64,000 nucleotides of DNA from Marinobacter pelagius (lineage in GTDB: Bacteria > Pseudomonadota > Gammaproteobacteria > Pseudomonadales > Oleiphilaceae): positions 1-64,000 of the forward strand of contig NZ_QNRO01000010.1 in assembly GCF_003315345.1 (NCBI RefSeq), in the 5' to 3' direction. Shown here piece by piece: positions 48,283-58,143 of this stretch. Both the position numbers and the translations under genes were made by a program. Position 1 is the first letter of the stretch. Each line of letters opens with the position of its first letter. The notes beneath the pieces are model-generated. The model searched no databases, was not told the DNA's origin, and saw nothing but the letters and a program-made list of their open reading frames with translations.

Positions 48283-48939
48283 TCACCCCCGCAACGAAAT
48301 CACCGGCCACCCCGATTCCTTCGCCAGCGCCTCCAGCCTCGGGTCTGGATCCACCGCCACCGGGTTTTCCACCTGCTTCAGAAGCGGCACGTCATTATGG
48401 GAATCGCTATAGAACCAGGCCCCCTCCAGCGTGCGTTTGTGATGGTCAAGCCAGTCGTTCAGCCTGGTCACCTTGCCGTCCTGGAAGCTGGGGACGCCGG
48501 CGACCTCCCCGGTATACCGGCCATTCACCAGTTCCGGCTCGGTGGCGATCAGGTGCTCAACCTCTAACAACTCCGCAATCGGCTCGGTCACAAACCGGTT
48601 GGTGGCGGTGATGATCATCAGGGTGTGGCCCTGCTGGCGATGCCGGTCCAGCAGTTCCCGGGCCTTTTCCTGCATCATTGGGCGTACTTTTTTCTCAAGA
48701 AAGGCTTCGCGCCACGCCAGCAGTTCGTCCATGTCATGCCGGGCCAGCGGCTGCAGGGCGAAGCGGAGGTAGTGGAAGATGTCCAGCTCGCCGTTCAGGT
48801 ATTCTTCGTAGAACCGGTCGTTGGCTTTGCGGTATTCCTCGGCATCGACCAGACCTTCTTCCACCAGAAATTCGCCCCAGGCGTGGTCGCTGTCGCCAGC
48901 CAGCAGGGTGTTGTCCAGATCAAAAAGTGCGAGCGTCAA
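48283..48939 (-). CDS. HAD-IB family hydrolase (phosphoserine-phosphatase-like)
   Basis: The protein of about 218 residues has HAD motif I FDLDNTLLAGDSDHAWGEF, motif II in MIITATNRFVTEPIAELL, and motif III/IV in FYSDSHNDVPLLKQVENPVAVDPD. These fit the SerB-like HAD-IB group; the substrate is not known. The start is best taken as TTG at 48939, because GGAGG lies six bases upstream. A GTG at 48981 would add 14 residues with no family character. It is convergent with rlmI and divergent from rppH. Confidence 0.88.
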   Translation of the reverse strand: MTLALFDLDNTLLAGDSDHAWGEFLVEEGLVDAEEYRKANDRFYEEYLNGELDIFHYLRFALQPLARHDMDELLAWREAFLEKKVRPMMQEKARELLDRHRQQGHTLMIITATNRFVTEPIAELLEVEHLIATEPELVNGRYTGEVAGVPSFQDGKVTRLNDWLDHHKRTLEGAWFYSDSHNDVPLLKQVENPVAVDPDPRLEALAKESGWPVISLRG

Positions 48940-49110
48940 AGGGTGTCCTCCGCTGTTACAAGGGCTTTCAGGAAGGCTCACAGTCTACCATGACCTGTCG
49001 GCATCGGCTCCGTTTGCCGAACCCTTGGGATTCTGTAAGAATGAGAGCAACTTGGACAATTCTCGCCGGTCAGAAATTGACGGGCGGCCGACTTTTGAGA
49101 GGACTGTGCC

Positions 49111-49641
49111 GTGATCGATTCAGACGGTTTCAGACCCAATGTCGGAATCATTCTGGCCAACCACAGGGGCGAAGTTCTCTGGGCGAGGCGAATAGGTCAG
49201 GACTCCTGGCAGTTTCCCCAAGGTGGAATCAAGCACAACGAATCACCGGAGGATGCGCTTTACCGGGAGCTTGGAGAGGAAATCGGCCTCACAGCCAGTG
49301 ATGTGGAAATCATCAGCTGTACCCGGGGCTGGCTGAGGTACCGTCTTCCCAGGAGGATGGTGCGCCATCACTCACACCCTGTGTGTGTGGGCCAAAAACA
49401 GAAATGGTTCCTGCTGAGGATGTTATCGCCGGACGCGCAAGTGCGTGTGGACGGCACGGATTCACCGGAATTCGACGGGTGGCAGTGGGTTAGCTACTGG
49501 TACCCGCTGGGCCAGGTGGTTTCATTCAAACGAGAAGTATACAGACGTGCGCTGCGGGAGCTGGCTCCACGACTGTTCTACAACATGGAACAGTGGCGGA
49601 AAGCCGAGCAGAACCGGCGCCTGAAGGATCACTCAAGATGA
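49111..49641 (+). CDS. rppH: RNA pyrophosphohydrolase RppH
   Basis: It removes pyrophosphate from mRNA 5' ends and so starts RNA decay. The 176-residue Nudix protein has [11 protein letters not shown] near the start, the WQFPQGGI segment and the Nudix box [23 protein letters not shown]. The C-terminal [13 protein letters not shown] helix also fits RppH. The start is GTG 49111 with GAGAGGA upstream. It is followed 15 bp later by ptsP, as in E. coli. Confidence 0.95.
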   Translation: MIDSDGFRPNVGIILANHRGEVLWARRIGQDSWQFPQGGIKHNESPEDALYRELGEEIGLTASDVEIISCTRGWLRYRLPRRMVRHHSHPVCVGQKQKWFLLRMLSPDAQVRVDGTDSPEFDGWQWVSYWYPLGQVVSFKREVYRRALRELAPRLFYNMEQWRKAEQNRRLKDHSR

Positions 49642-49656
49642 CGGAATGACCTTGCC

Positions 49657-51963
49657 ATGCTGAGCATACTGCGAAGTCTTGTACAAGAGGTAAACAGCGC
49701 CCGCGATCTGCAGGAGGCGCTGGATATCATTGTATCGCGGGTGCAAAAGGCCATGAACACCGAGGTCTGTTCCGTCTATCTGCTCGATCCCGCCACCAAC
49801 CGCTATATCCTGATGGCCACCGAGGGCCTCTACCTCAAGGCGGTGGGGCAGGTGAGTCTGGGTTATTCGGAAGGTCTGGTTGGTCTGGTGGGTTCCCGCG
49901 AGGAGCCAATCAACCTCGAAGATGCCCCCTCTCATCCCCGCTATCGTTATTTCCCCGAGACCGGTGAAGAGCGCTTCCGCTCCTTCCTGGGGGTTCCCAT
50001 CATTCACCATCGCCGGGTACTTGGTGTACTCGTGGTTCAGCAGCGGGAAAGCTCCCGGTGTTTTGACGAGGGCGAAGAAGCCTTCCTGGTGACGGTCTCT
50101 GCCCAGTTGGCCGGGGTAATCGCCCACAGTGAAGCCACCGGTGCCATCAGTGGCCTGTCCCTGACCGGCGAAGAGGCCCGGGATGTCAGCTTCAACGGCG
50201 TGCCCGGTGCCCCCGGTGTTGCCATCGGATCCGGTGTGGTGGTGTATCCGGCGGCGGACCTGGATGTGGTCCCGGAAAAACCCACGGAAGATATCGATGG
50301 TGAGCTGAAGCTGTTCAAGGCTGCGGTCAAGGCGGTACGGGAAGATATTGAACGCGTGGCGAAGCGACTGGCCAGCCAGCTGCGCCCGGAAGAACAGGCG
50401 TTGTTCGACGTCTACCTGCGCATGCTGGGAGACGAGGCATTGCCCGGTGAGGTGGCCAACAAGATTGCTGACGGCATCTGGGCCCAGGGCGCGCTCAAAC
50501 AGGTGGTCCAGCAGTATGTCCGCCACTTCGAGATGATGGATGATCACTACCTGCAGGAGCGGGCGGTGGATATTCGGGACCTCGGCCGGCGCCTGCTGTC
50601 CCATTTGCAGGAAGGTGAGCAAAAACACCTGGTCTACCCGGAGAGAACGGTGCTGGTCAGCGAGGAGCTGACGCCCGCCATGCTCGGGGAGGTGCCCAAG
50701 GGGCAGCTGGTGGGTCTTGTTTCGGTCAAGGGCTCCAGTAACTCCCACGTGGCGATCCTGGCCCGCGCCATGGGTGTGCCCACGGTGATGGGCCTGGTGG
50801 ATATCCCGGTCAACCAGCTCGATGGCAAGGAACTCATTGTTGATGGCTTCGAGGGCCAGATCTTCGCTTCGCCCTCACAGGATCTCCGGGCCTTCTATCA
50901 GGCCATCTGTGACGAAGAGGATGAGCTGTTCCGCGGACTCGAGGCGCTTCGTGACAAGCCCTGCGAGACTACCGATGGCCACCGGGTATCGCTGCTGGTG
51001 AACACCGGCCTGATGACCGACGTGGTGCGGTCGCTTTCCCACGGTGCCGAAGGCATCGGCCTGTACCGCACGGAAGTGCCGTTCATGATCAAGGACCGCT
51101 TCCCCTCCGAGCAGGAGCAGCGGGAGTATTACCGGGAGCAGTTGGAAGCATTCGCCCCCAGTCCGGTCACCATGCGCACCCTGGACATCGGTGGTGACAA
51201 GGCGCTGACCTACTTCCCGATCAATGAGGAAAACCCGTTCCTGGGCTGGCGTGGCATCCGGGTCACCCTGGACCATCCGGAAATCTTCCTTGTACAGGTC
51301 CGGGCCATGCTCAAGGCCAGTGAAGGGCTGAATAACCTGCAGATCATGCTGCCCATGATCAGCAATATCTCGGAAGTGGAAGAATCCCTGCACCTGATCT
51401 ACCGCGTGTATCACGAGGTGCGGGAAGAGGGTTACGACATCCACATGCCGAAGGTCGGCGTCATGGTGGAAATTCCGGCGGCTGTCTACCAGATCCGTGA
51501 GCTGGCGGACCGGGTGGATTTCCTGTCCGTGGGCTCCAATGACCTGACCCAGTATCTGCTGGCGGTGGATCGCAACAACCCCAGGGTCGCGCAGTTGTAC
51601 CATTCCTACCACCCGGCGGTGCTCCAGGCCCTGGTGCGGATTGCCCAGGACGCCCATGCGGTCGGCAAGCCGGTGGGCATCTGCGGTGAGCTGGCGGGCG
51701 ATCCCGGTGGTGCGTTGCTGCTGATGGCCATGGGCTACGACTCCCTGTCCATGAACGCCGCCAGTCTGCCCAAGGTAAAGTCCGTCATCCGGAGCATTAG
51801 CCGTGAGTGGGCGATACAACTGCTGGAAGATGTTCTGCTGCTCGATTCTCCGCATGTCATCAAGAGTTGCGTGGATCTGGCATTGCGGAATGCCGGCTTC
51901 GGTCGCTATCTGCGTCCCGGACGAACGTCCTCCATGGCCATCTCTGAACAGGCCGTTTCCTGA
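49657..51963 (+). CDS. ptsP: PTS-Ntr enzyme I (PtsP)
   Basis: It starts the nitrogen-related phosphotransfer chain (PtsP, NPr, PtsN), using PEP and sensing glutamine. The 768-residue protein has an N-terminal GAF domain (about 18-150) followed by the enzyme I domains. The phospho-accepting His364 lies in GSSNSHVAILARAMG. The PEP-binding region has DIGGDKALTYFP and GWRGIRVTLD, and the C-terminal cysteine lies in ICGELAGDP. It is coupled to rppH. No other PTS gene is in the window. Confidence 0.95.
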   Translation: MLSILRSLVQEVNSARDLQEALDIIVSRVQKAMNTEVCSVYLLDPATNRYILMATEGLYLKAVGQVSLGYSEGLVGLVGSREEPINLEDAPSHPRYRYFPETGEERFRSFLGVPIIHHRRVLGVLVVQQRESSRCFDEGEEAFLVTVSAQLAGVIAHSEATGAISGLSLTGEEARDVSFNGVPGAPGVAIGSGVVVYPAADLDVVPEKPTEDIDGELKLFKAAVKAVREDIERVAKRLASQLRPEEQALFDVYLRMLGDEALPGEVANKIADGIWAQGALKQVVQQYVRHFEMMDDHYLQERAVDIRDLGRRLLSHLQEGEQKHLVYPERTVLVSEELTPAMLGEVPKGQLVGLVSVKGSSNSHVAILARAMGVPTVMGLVDIPVNQLDGKELIVDGFEGQIFASPSQDLRAFYQAICDEEDELFRGLEALRDKPCETTDGHRVSLLVNTGLMTDVVRSLSHGAEGIGLYRTEVPFMIKDRFPSEQEQREYYREQLEAFAPSPVTMRTLDIGGDKALTYFPINEENPFLGWRGIRVTLDHPEIFLVQVRAMLKASEGLNNLQIMLPMISNISEVEESLHLIYRVYHEVREEGYDIHMPKVGVMVEIPAAVYQIRELADRVDFLSVGSNDLTQYLLAVDRNNPRVAQLYHSYHPAVLQALVRIAQDAHAVGKPVGICGELAGDPGGALLLMAMGYDSLSMNAASLPKVKSVIRSISREWAIQLLEDVLLLDSPHVIKSCVDLALRNAGFGRYLRPGRTSSMAISEQAVS

Positions 51964-52067
51964 CATCCTGCCCCGGCCCGGGATTATAGGGTGTGTTTTC
52001 TAAATTCGACTGTTATGTTGTGGCCAAAGGGATACCGAAAACGATCCGGTCCGGAGAACGACTGATT

Positions 52068-53309
52068 ATGAGCGCCTCAACAGAACTCAAACCGAAGCCC
52101 AGAATCGGCCTCGCCCTTGGCGGCGGTGGCCCGCTGGGCGGTATCTATGAGATCGGTGCGCTCAGGGCGCTCGATGAGGCGCTTGACGGCCTGGATTTCA
52201 ACAATCTGGACGTCTATGTGGGCGTCAATGCCGGCTCCTTCGCCGCTGCCAATCTGGCAAACCAGATGACCACGGCCCAGCTGTGCCGGATTTTCGTGCG
52301 AAACGAGGCGGAGGTGCATCCGTTCCATCCGGAAGTATTCTATCGTCCGGCGTTCCGTGAGATCGGCAGCCGTTTGCTGGCGGTACCGGGCCTGATGTCT
52401 ACCGCGGTCAGCCGGTTCATCAATAACCCGTACGATCAGAGTTTCCTCGAGGCGCTGACCATCCTGGCCCAGGCGGCCCCGGCTGGCCTGTTCGATAATG
52501 AAGGGCTGCACGACTACCTCAAGCGCGCCTTCACCATGCTCGGGCGCACCAACGATTTCCGGGAGCTAAAGCGCAGCCTGTATGTGGTGGCAGCGGATGT
52601 GGAAAGCACTGAAGCCGTGTGTTTCGGGGCGCCCGGGTTTGACCATGTGCCGATCTCCAAGGCCATCCAGGCCAGCACCGCATCGCCCGGGCTCTATGTG
52701 CCGGTGGAAATCGATGGGCGTTACTATGTTGATGGTACGCTGCGCAAAGGTCTGCATGCCTCGGTTGCCTTTGAGGATGGCGCAGATGTGGTGTTTGCGG
52801 TGAATCCCCAGGTACCCATCGATGCCAGTGCCGCTGTGCGGGCCGGCACCATGAAGCCGGGCGAACTTACCCGCTCAGGTATGCCTAACCTGCTGTCGCA
52901 GACTTTCCGGACCATGGTTTATTCCCGCATGCAGTCCGGCATCGCCCAGTACGCGAGAGATTATCCGGACAAGGAAATCCTCCTGTTCGAGCCAACCCGG
53001 GATGATGCCAAGCTGTTCTTCTCCAACGTGTTCAGCTTCCAGAGCCGCCGGATGGTGTGTGAACATGCCTACCAGATGACCCGCCGGGATCTGCTTAACC
53101 GAGCCGACGAACTGGAGCCGAAATTGGCCCGGTATGGAATCAAGCTGCGCCGGGACCGTCTGGAGGATGAGCAGAGAACCATCAGTACCAGCCTCTATGG
53201 CGAGATGTTGCCGTTGTATGTAGCGAAAGGCAGGAAAAAGCAGGCGGAGAAAGGAAAGATCGCCGCCAGCCTGGAGAACGTGACGCATCTGTTCTCCAGG
53301 GCCCAGTGA
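52068..53309 (+). CDS. Patatin-like protein with Asn in place of the nucleophile Ser
   Basis: The 413-residue protein has the patatin oxyanion loop GLALGGGGPLGGIYE (about 14-27) and the catalytic aspartate motif YVDGTL (Asp222-Gly223). The nucleophile elbow, normally GXSXG, reads GVNAG at 52-56: Ser is Asn54 (codon AAT). It may be an inactive or re-purposed lipid-binding homologue, or may use Ser57 next to it. I chose the ATG at 52068 with GGAGAA upstream; the 25 residues before it look noncoding. There is no signal peptide. It lies downstream of ptsP on the same strand. Confidence 0.82.
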   Translation: MSASTELKPKPRIGLALGGGGPLGGIYEIGALRALDEALDGLDFNNLDVYVGVNAGSFAAANLANQMTTAQLCRIFVRNEAEVHPFHPEVFYRPAFREIGSRLLAVPGLMSTAVSRFINNPYDQSFLEALTILAQAAPAGLFDNEGLHDYLKRAFTMLGRTNDFRELKRSLYVVAADVESTEAVCFGAPGFDHVPISKAIQASTASPGLYVPVEIDGRYYVDGTLRKGLHASVAFEDGADVVFAVNPQVPIDASAAVRAGTMKPGELTRSGMPNLLSQTFRTMVYSRMQSGIAQYARDYPDKEILLFEPTRDDAKLFFSNVFSFQSRRMVCEHAYQMTRRDLLNRADELEPKLARYGIKLRRDRLEDEQRTISTSLYGEMLPLYVAKGRKKQAEKGKIAASLENVTHLFSRAQ

Positions 53310-53321
53310 CGGAATTAAAAA

Positions 53322-53418
53322 GGGGTCAGATGAAAGCGTTCATCAGACCCCGGAGATTGCGCTAGAGCTCGGAGTTCAAGTCCATGCCGGGGTCAGATGA
53401 AAGCCTTCATCTGACCCC
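53322..53418. repeat. GGGGTCAGA-family palindrome doublet, copies 10-11
   Basis: Hairpins at 53322-53351 (preceded by five A; 3' half ends CATCAGACCCC) and 53389-53418 (perfect stem) fill the gap between the convergent patatin-like and hslU genes. The layout repeats that of the doublets at 1102, 8376 and 48121. Confidence 0.87.
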
Positions 53419-53427
53419 ATGTTCCCG

Positions 53428-54759
53428 TCAGAGAATATACCGGCTCAGGTCCTCATCCTCGGACAACTCCCCAAGCTTCTCGTCCACATACTCCGCGGTC
53501 ACCTCGAAGCTCTCGGTCACCGCATCACCAGCATCGTAAGACAGGCTCTCCAGCAACCGTTCCAGCACCGTGTGCAGGCGACGGGCACCAATATTCTCGG
53601 TAGTCTCGTTGACCTTCCAGGCCACCTCCGCAATCCGGGCAATGGCATCCTCACCGAAGGTCAGTTTGACCCCTTCGGTCGCCATCAGCGCTTCATACTG
53701 CTGAACCAGTGACGCATCCGGCTCGGTCAGGATGCGCTTGAAGTCGTCCGGCGTCAGGGCCTGCAGCTCAACCCGGATCGGCAGGCGACCCTGCAATTCC
53801 GGAATCAGGTCGGACGGCTTGGACAGGTGGAACGCGCCGGAAGCGATGAACAGGATGTGGTCGGTGCGCACCGAGCCATACTTGGTGCTCACGGTGCTGC
53901 CCTCGATCAGCGGCAGCAGGTCCCGCTGTACGCCTTCCCGGGAAACGTCGGAGGAGGTGTTTTCCGAGCGCTTGGCCACCTTGTCGATCTCATCGAGAAA
54001 CACGATGCCATTCTGCTCCACCGCCTGAATGGCCTTCTGCTTGATTTCTTCCTCGTTGACCAGTTTGGCCGCTTCCTCGTCCTTTGCCTGCTTGAGCGCG
54101 TCGGCCACTCGCATCTTCCGGGTCTTGCGCTTGTCGGAAGACAGGTTGGAGAACATGCTCTGCAGCTGGTTGGTCATCTCTTCCATGCCCGGGGGCGCCA
54201 TGATCTCCACGCCGGCACCGGCGCTGCGCAGATCGATCTCGATTTCCTTGTCATCGAGTTCACCCTCCCGCAGCTTCTTGCGGAACAGCTGGCGGGTGGA
54301 GGAGTCATTGCTGACCCGCTGGCTTTCTTCGTTGAAGTCACGGGGCGGCGGCAGCAGGGCGTCCAGAATCCGTTCCTCGGCGGCATCCAGGGCACGGCTT
54401 TCGTGGCGCTTCATTTCCTTCTCGCGCAACATTTTCACTGCCATGTCCGCCAGATCGCGGACGATGGACTCCACATCCCGTCCTACATAGCCCACTTCGG
54501 TGAACTTGGTGGCTTCCACCTTCAGGAAAGGGGCATCGGCCAGCTTGGCCAGGCGACGGGCAATTTCGGTCTTGCCGACACCGGTGGGGCCGATCATCAG
54601 GATGTTCTTGGGGGTAATCTCGTCCCGCAGGCTGCTATCCAGCTGCATCCGGCGCCAGCGGTTCCGCAGCGCGATGGCCACCGCGCGTTTGGCTTCTTCC
54701 TGGCCCACGATGTGTTTGTTGAGTTCGTGGACAATCTCTCGGGGAGTCATTGCAGACAT
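53428..54759 (-). CDS. hslU: ATP-dependent protease ATPase subunit HslU
   Basis: This AAA+ unfoldase partners with HslV. The 443-residue protein has Walker A GPTGVGKT (57-64), Walker B in [10 protein letters not shown], the I-domain insertion, and a C-terminal tail ending in the hydrophobic LSRYIL that docks into HslV. GGAGCG lies ahead of the ATG. It follows hslV by 12 bp on the same strand. Confidence 0.98.
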   Translation of the reverse strand: MSAMTPREIVHELNKHIVGQEEAKRAVAIALRNRWRRMQLDSSLRDEITPKNILMIGPTGVGKTEIARRLAKLADAPFLKVEATKFTEVGYVGRDVESIVRDLADMAVKMLREKEMKRHESRALDAAEERILDALLPPPRDFNEESQRVSNDSSTRQLFRKKLREGELDDKEIEIDLRSAGAGVEIMAPPGMEEMTNQLQSMFSNLSSDKRKTRKMRVADALKQAKDEEAAKLVNEEEIKQKAIQAVEQNGIVFLDEIDKVAKRSENTSSDVSREGVQRDLLPLIEGSTVSTKYGSVRTDHILFIASGAFHLSKPSDLIPELQGRLPIRVELQALTPDDFKRILTEPDASLVQQYEALMATEGVKLTFGEDAIARIAEVAWKVNETTENIGARRLHTVLERLLESLSYDAGDAVTESFEVTAEYVDEKLGELSEDEDLSRYIL

Positions 54760-54771
54760 GGTCGCTCCGGA

Positions 54772-55302
54772 TCAATCTTTGGTGGGTAGCACTTCAACGG
54801 TGCGATTGTGGTTGGTGTAGATACAGATGTCGGCCGCGATATCCAGGCCTTTTTCCACAATCTCATGGGCGGAAAGCTCGGTATTTTCCAGCAGGGCGCG
54901 GGCTGAAGCCTGGGCGAAGGGGCCGCCGGAACCGATGGCGATCAGGCCCTGCTCGGGTTCGATGACGTCACCGTTGCCGGTAATGATCAGAGAGGCGGTT
55001 TTGTCCGCCACGGCCAGCAGGGCTTCGAGTTTTCTGAGAGCCCGATCCGTTCGCCAGTCCTTCGCCAGTTCCACCGCGGCTCGGGTCAGATTGCCCTGGT
55101 GTTTTTCCAGTTGTGCTTCGAACCGTTCGAACAGGGTGAAGGCGTCCGCGGTTCCTCCGGCAAAGCCGGCAATTACCTGGCCGTTGTAGAGACGGCGTAC
55201 CTTGCGGGCGTTGCCTTTCATGACGGTGTTGCCAAGGGAAACCTGGCCGTCGCCTCCCATGGCGACTTCGTCGTCTCGCCGGACAGAAAGAATGGTAGTC
55301 AT
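54772..55302 (-). CDS. hslV: ATP-dependent protease peptidase subunit HslV
   Basis: This threonine protease forms the two-ring core of HslUV. The 176-residue protein begins [27 protein letters not shown]. The nucleophile is Thr2 after removal of Met, and GGDGQVS, GSGG and the conserved Lys lie nearby. GGAG lies upstream of the ATG. It is cotranscribed with hslU. Two inverted-arm repeats lie upstream, between it and the SPOR gene. Confidence 0.98.
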   Translation of the reverse strand: MTTILSVRRDDEVAMGGDGQVSLGNTVMKGNARKVRRLYNGQVIAGFAGGTADAFTLFERFEAQLEKHQGNLTRAAVELAKDWRTDRALRKLEALLAVADKTASLIITGNGDVIEPEQGLIAIGSGGPFAQASARALLENTELSAHEIVEKGLDIAADICIYTNHNRTVEVLPTKD

Positions 55303-55388
55303 TGGGGCTCCAATTGCCTGTTTGAAATTGGTATTCCGAAGTTATGGAGGCTTATGGTGGGAATTCAAGAGGTTTGGCTCTGGGAGTA

Positions 55389-55504
55389 GGTCGGGTTTGG
55401 AGACCGTTCTCCAAAACACGCTCCTTGCGGCACGTCCCTGTGACGCTTGGGCTCCGCCATCCATGGCTCCGCACAGTTTTGGAGAACGGTCTCCAAACCC
55501 GACC
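55389..55504 (+). repeat. Core element with matching inverted arms, copy D (perfect arms)
   Basis: A 58-nt core (55418-55475) sits between perfect 29-bp inverted arms at 55389-55417 and 55476-55504. Each arm is itself a small palindrome (TTTGGAGA at 55396-55403, TCTCCAAA at 55408-55415). The core ends GGCTCCGCCATCC, then ATGGCTCCGCACA. It is an intergenic copy upstream of hslV. Confidence 0.88.
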
Positions 55505-55555
55505 CAAAACCTGGGAGTTGAACCTGTCCGAGTATGCGAAACTGCTGTATTTCGA

Positions 55556-55664
55556 GCGCCTTTCGGGGATGTGATTCCGAAACCCTGCGGAGCCATGGAT
55601 GGCGGAGCGGAGCGTACAGGGACGTATCCACAGCGTGTTTCGGAATCACATCCCCGAAAGGTGC
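55556..55664 (-). repeat. Core element with matching inverted arms, copy E (reverse orientation)
   Basis: The core (55584-55636, 53 nt) reads on the minus strand. The 28-bp arms at 55556-55583 and 55637-55664 have one mismatch and inner ends TTCCGAAAC and GTTTCGGAA. It is inverted relative to copy D and 51 bp away. Copies D and E fill most of the 380-bp gap between hslV and the SPOR gene. Confidence 0.86.
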
Positions 55665-55682
55665 TTCCACCAAGAGAAGAGG

Positions 55683-56312
55683 TCAGCCCTCTTTGGGAAT
55701 CTTCCGAATCAAAGGCTGGATGTTCAGCGAAACCAGCTTGTCGATGGCCGAGTTCATCTGGCTGCGGGAGGTGAATGGCCCGACATTTACCCGGTACCAG
55801 ACCGAACCGTTGTCCAGATCAATCCGTTGAACGCTGGCCCGTAGTCCCTGGAAGGCAATCTGGGCCCGTTGGCGTTCGGCGTCTTCACGGCTGCGGAAGG
55901 AGCCGGACTGGACCAGGTAATCGAAGTTCTGCTTGGTCGGGGAGGGACTGTACTCCTCTACCTTGGGCGGCACCACTTCGGATTCTGGCAGCATTTCGTA
56001 GAAGCGGAAATTCTGCTTCTTTTCTTCCTGGGTGGCAGTTTTTGGTACCTGCTGTACCGGTGCCTGAACCTGGGCCGGCGCTTTGGCCTGCTGGCTCGTG
56101 GCCGGCAGGGAGTTGAGGTAGACAATAAACCCGATAAAGCCGCCCACCGTCGCCAGGGACAGGATCCACTTCAGTGAAAGGCTGCCGTGCTGTCGGTGTG
56201 CCGGTGCAGCAGGCCGGGCACGCTGTTTCGAGCGTGCAGGCCTTGCAGGTGCCTTCTTTGGCGTGGCGGAAGACCGGCTGGGCCGGTCTTTGCGGGCGTA
56301 GTCTCGGGACAT
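55683..56312 (-). CDS. SPOR domain protein (FtsN-like)
   Basis: The 209-residue bitopic protein has a basic, Pro- and Ala-rich cytoplasmic tail (about 1-45), one transmembrane helix (about 48-66), a Gln/Pro-rich periplasmic linker and a C-terminal SPOR domain (about 128-205; YLVQSGSFRSREDAERQRAQ, WYRVNVGPF) that binds denuded septal glycan. Position between argS and hslV matches the FtsN-like gene of pseudomonads. It probably acts in cell division, but identity with FtsN is inferred. Confidence 0.85.
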   Translation of the reverse strand: MSRDYARKDRPSRSSATPKKAPARPARSKQRARPAAPAHRQHGSLSLKWILSLATVGGFIGFIVYLNSLPATSQQAKAPAQVQAPVQQVPKTATQEEKKQNFRFYEMLPESEVVPPKVEEYSPSPTKQNFDYLVQSGSFRSREDAERQRAQIAFQGLRASVQRIDLDNGSVWYRVNVGPFTSRSQMNSAIDKLVSLNIQPLIRKIPKEG

Positions 56313-56321
56313 TGGGTTGTC

Positions 56322-58007
56322 TTACATCACTTCCGGTGCGCTGACGCCCAGCAGGTCCAGGCCGTTTTCGAGTACCTGGCGAACCGCGAGGTACAGGCTC
56401 AGGCGTGCATCCCGCAGGGCGGTATCTTCGATCAATACCTTGTGCGCGTTGTAATAGGTGTGGAACTGCCCGGCCAGCTCGCGCAGGTAGTGGGCCACGT
56501 GGTGCGGCTCTCGCTGGGCGGCGGCGTTGGTGACCAGTTCCGGGTATTTCGCCAGCTGGTTGGCCAGGTCCTTTTCCTCATCCAGGGTCAGAATCGACAG
56601 GTCGCCAATGCACTCATGGCGGTCGCGGTTAACGCCTTCGTCCGCGAGTTTGCGCAGTACGCTGCAAATCCGGGCATGGGCATACTGGATGTAATAGACC
56701 GGGTTTTCATTGGTCTGGGAGCGGGCCAGGTCGATATCGAAGGTCAACTGTGAGTCTACCCGGCGTGCCGCCAGGAAGAACCGGGTGGCATCCCGGCCGA
56801 CTTCGTCGATCAAATCGCGCACAGTGACGTAGCTGCCGGCACGTTTGGAAATTTTCACTTCCTGGCCAGAGCGGGTGACCATGACCATCTGGTGCAGCAC
56901 GTAATCGGGCCAGCCCTGGGGGATGCCGGCCTTCAGCGCCTGGAGGCCAGCCCTGACCCGGGTGACGGTGGAGTGGTGGTCCGCCCCCTGTTCGTTGATG
57001 ACGGTGGTGAAGCCCCGCTGCCACTTGTCGAGATGGTAGGCCACATCCGGCAGGAAGTAGGTGTAACCGCCATCCTTCTTGCGCATCACCCGGTCCTTGT
57101 CATCTCCGAACTCGGTGGTGCGCAGCCACATGGCGCCATCCTGTTCATAGGTATAGCCGTTCTCCTGCAGGCGCTTGACGGTGGCTTCTACCTTGCCATC
57201 CTCGTACAGGGCGGATTCCAGGAAATAGACGTCAAAGTGCACGCCGAAGGCTTTCAGGTCCAGATCCTGTTCCCGGCGCAGATAGGCCACGGCAAATTCC
57301 CGGATGGCATCCATGTCTTCCGGGTCGCCTTTGCCGGTTACTTCCCGGTCGTCGGCCGTCACGGTTTCACCCGCCAGGTAGGACTTCGCGACATCAATAA
57401 TGTAGTCACCGCGGTAACCGTCAGCCGGCCAGCTGTCATCGTCAGGGGTCAGGCCCTTGGCGCGGGACTGGACAGACAGCGCCAGGTTGTTGATCTGGGC
57501 GCCGGCGTCGTTGTAATAGAACTCGCGGGTAACCTTGTAACCATTGGCTTCCAGCAGCCGGCTCAGGCTGTCACCAATCGCTGCGCCACGGCCGTGGCCC
57601 ACGTGCAGGGGGCCGGTGGGGTTGGCGGAGACAAATTCCACCTGCACCTTCTCGCCTTTGCCGCTGTCGTTGCGGCCAAACCGGTCCGCCTCGTTCAGGA
57701 CAGTCTCCACGATTTCGAAGGCGCTGGCCGTGCTCATGAAAAAGTTGATGAAGCCGGGCCCGGCAATCTCCACCTTGACCACCGCCTTGCTCTCCGGCAA
57801 ACGGTCAACCAGAGCCTCGGCAAGTTGGCGTGGCGGGCAGCCTGCGGCCTTGGAGGCAACCAGGGCAATGTTGCAGGCGTAATCGCCGTGGGCCTTGTCC
57901 TTGGTGTTGCCTACTTGCGGGGTAAAGGTCTGGTCCGCGGGCAGGGTGCCTTCAGATTGCAGCGCTGCCAGCGCAGACTGGAGCAGCTCGGAAACGGTCT
58001 CTTTCAT
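56322..58007 (-). CDS. argS: Arginyl-tRNA synthetase
   Basis: It charges tRNA-Arg. The 561-residue class I enzyme has the HIGH-type motif HVGH (135-138, in [18 protein letters not shown]), a KMSKS-type site read as [10 protein letters not shown], and the DALR anticodon-binding C-terminus ([16 protein letters not shown]). Length is typical. The ribosome site before the ATG at 58007 is weak. It is followed 10 bp later by the SPOR gene. Confidence 0.97.
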   Translation of the reverse strand: MKETVSELLQSALAALQSEGTLPADQTFTPQVGNTKDKAHGDYACNIALVASKAAGCPPRQLAEALVDRLPESKAVVKVEIAGPGFINFFMSTASAFEIVETVLNEADRFGRNDSGKGEKVQVEFVSANPTGPLHVGHGRGAAIGDSLSRLLEANGYKVTREFYYNDAGAQINNLALSVQSRAKGLTPDDDSWPADGYRGDYIIDVAKSYLAGETVTADDREVTGKGDPEDMDAIREFAVAYLRREQDLDLKAFGVHFDVYFLESALYEDGKVEATVKRLQENGYTYEQDGAMWLRTTEFGDDKDRVMRKKDGGYTYFLPDVAYHLDKWQRGFTTVINEQGADHHSTVTRVRAGLQALKAGIPQGWPDYVLHQMVMVTRSGQEVKISKRAGSYVTVRDLIDEVGRDATRFFLAARRVDSQLTFDIDLARSQTNENPVYYIQYAHARICSVLRKLADEGVNRDRHECIGDLSILTLDEEKDLANQLAKYPELVTNAAAQREPHHVAHYLRELAGQFHTYYNAHKVLIEDTALRDARLSLYLAVRQVLENGLDLLGVSAPEVM

Positions 58008-58105
58008 GCTGTCAGATGACTCGGTTTACTGGAGAATGGGTGTCAGGGCAGGGAGCCCGATGGAAACAGAAGGCGGGTATTATCGCGGAAAGTTTGGATG
58101 TAAGC

Positions 58106-58128
58106 AAAAAGCCCGGCAAATGCCGGGC
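58106..58128 (-). terminator. Rho-independent terminator after the lipoprotein gene
   Basis: On the minus strand, GCCCGGCA-TT-TGCCGGGC (8-bp perfect stem) is followed by five T. It lies 16 bp after the lipoprotein stop and upstream of argS. Confidence 0.88.
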
Positions 58129-58143
58129 GTGGACGTAAAGTCT

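Noticed and set aside
55389-55504. Ordinary intrinsic terminator
   Set aside because: The stem is very long and encloses a conserved loop of 58 nt, and no T-tract follows either arm.
55344-55830. Short frames across the hslV-SPOR gap that could be called small proteins
   Set aside because: They run through repeat copies D and E, and their translations (for example RSHGWRSGA) are those of the repeat itself.
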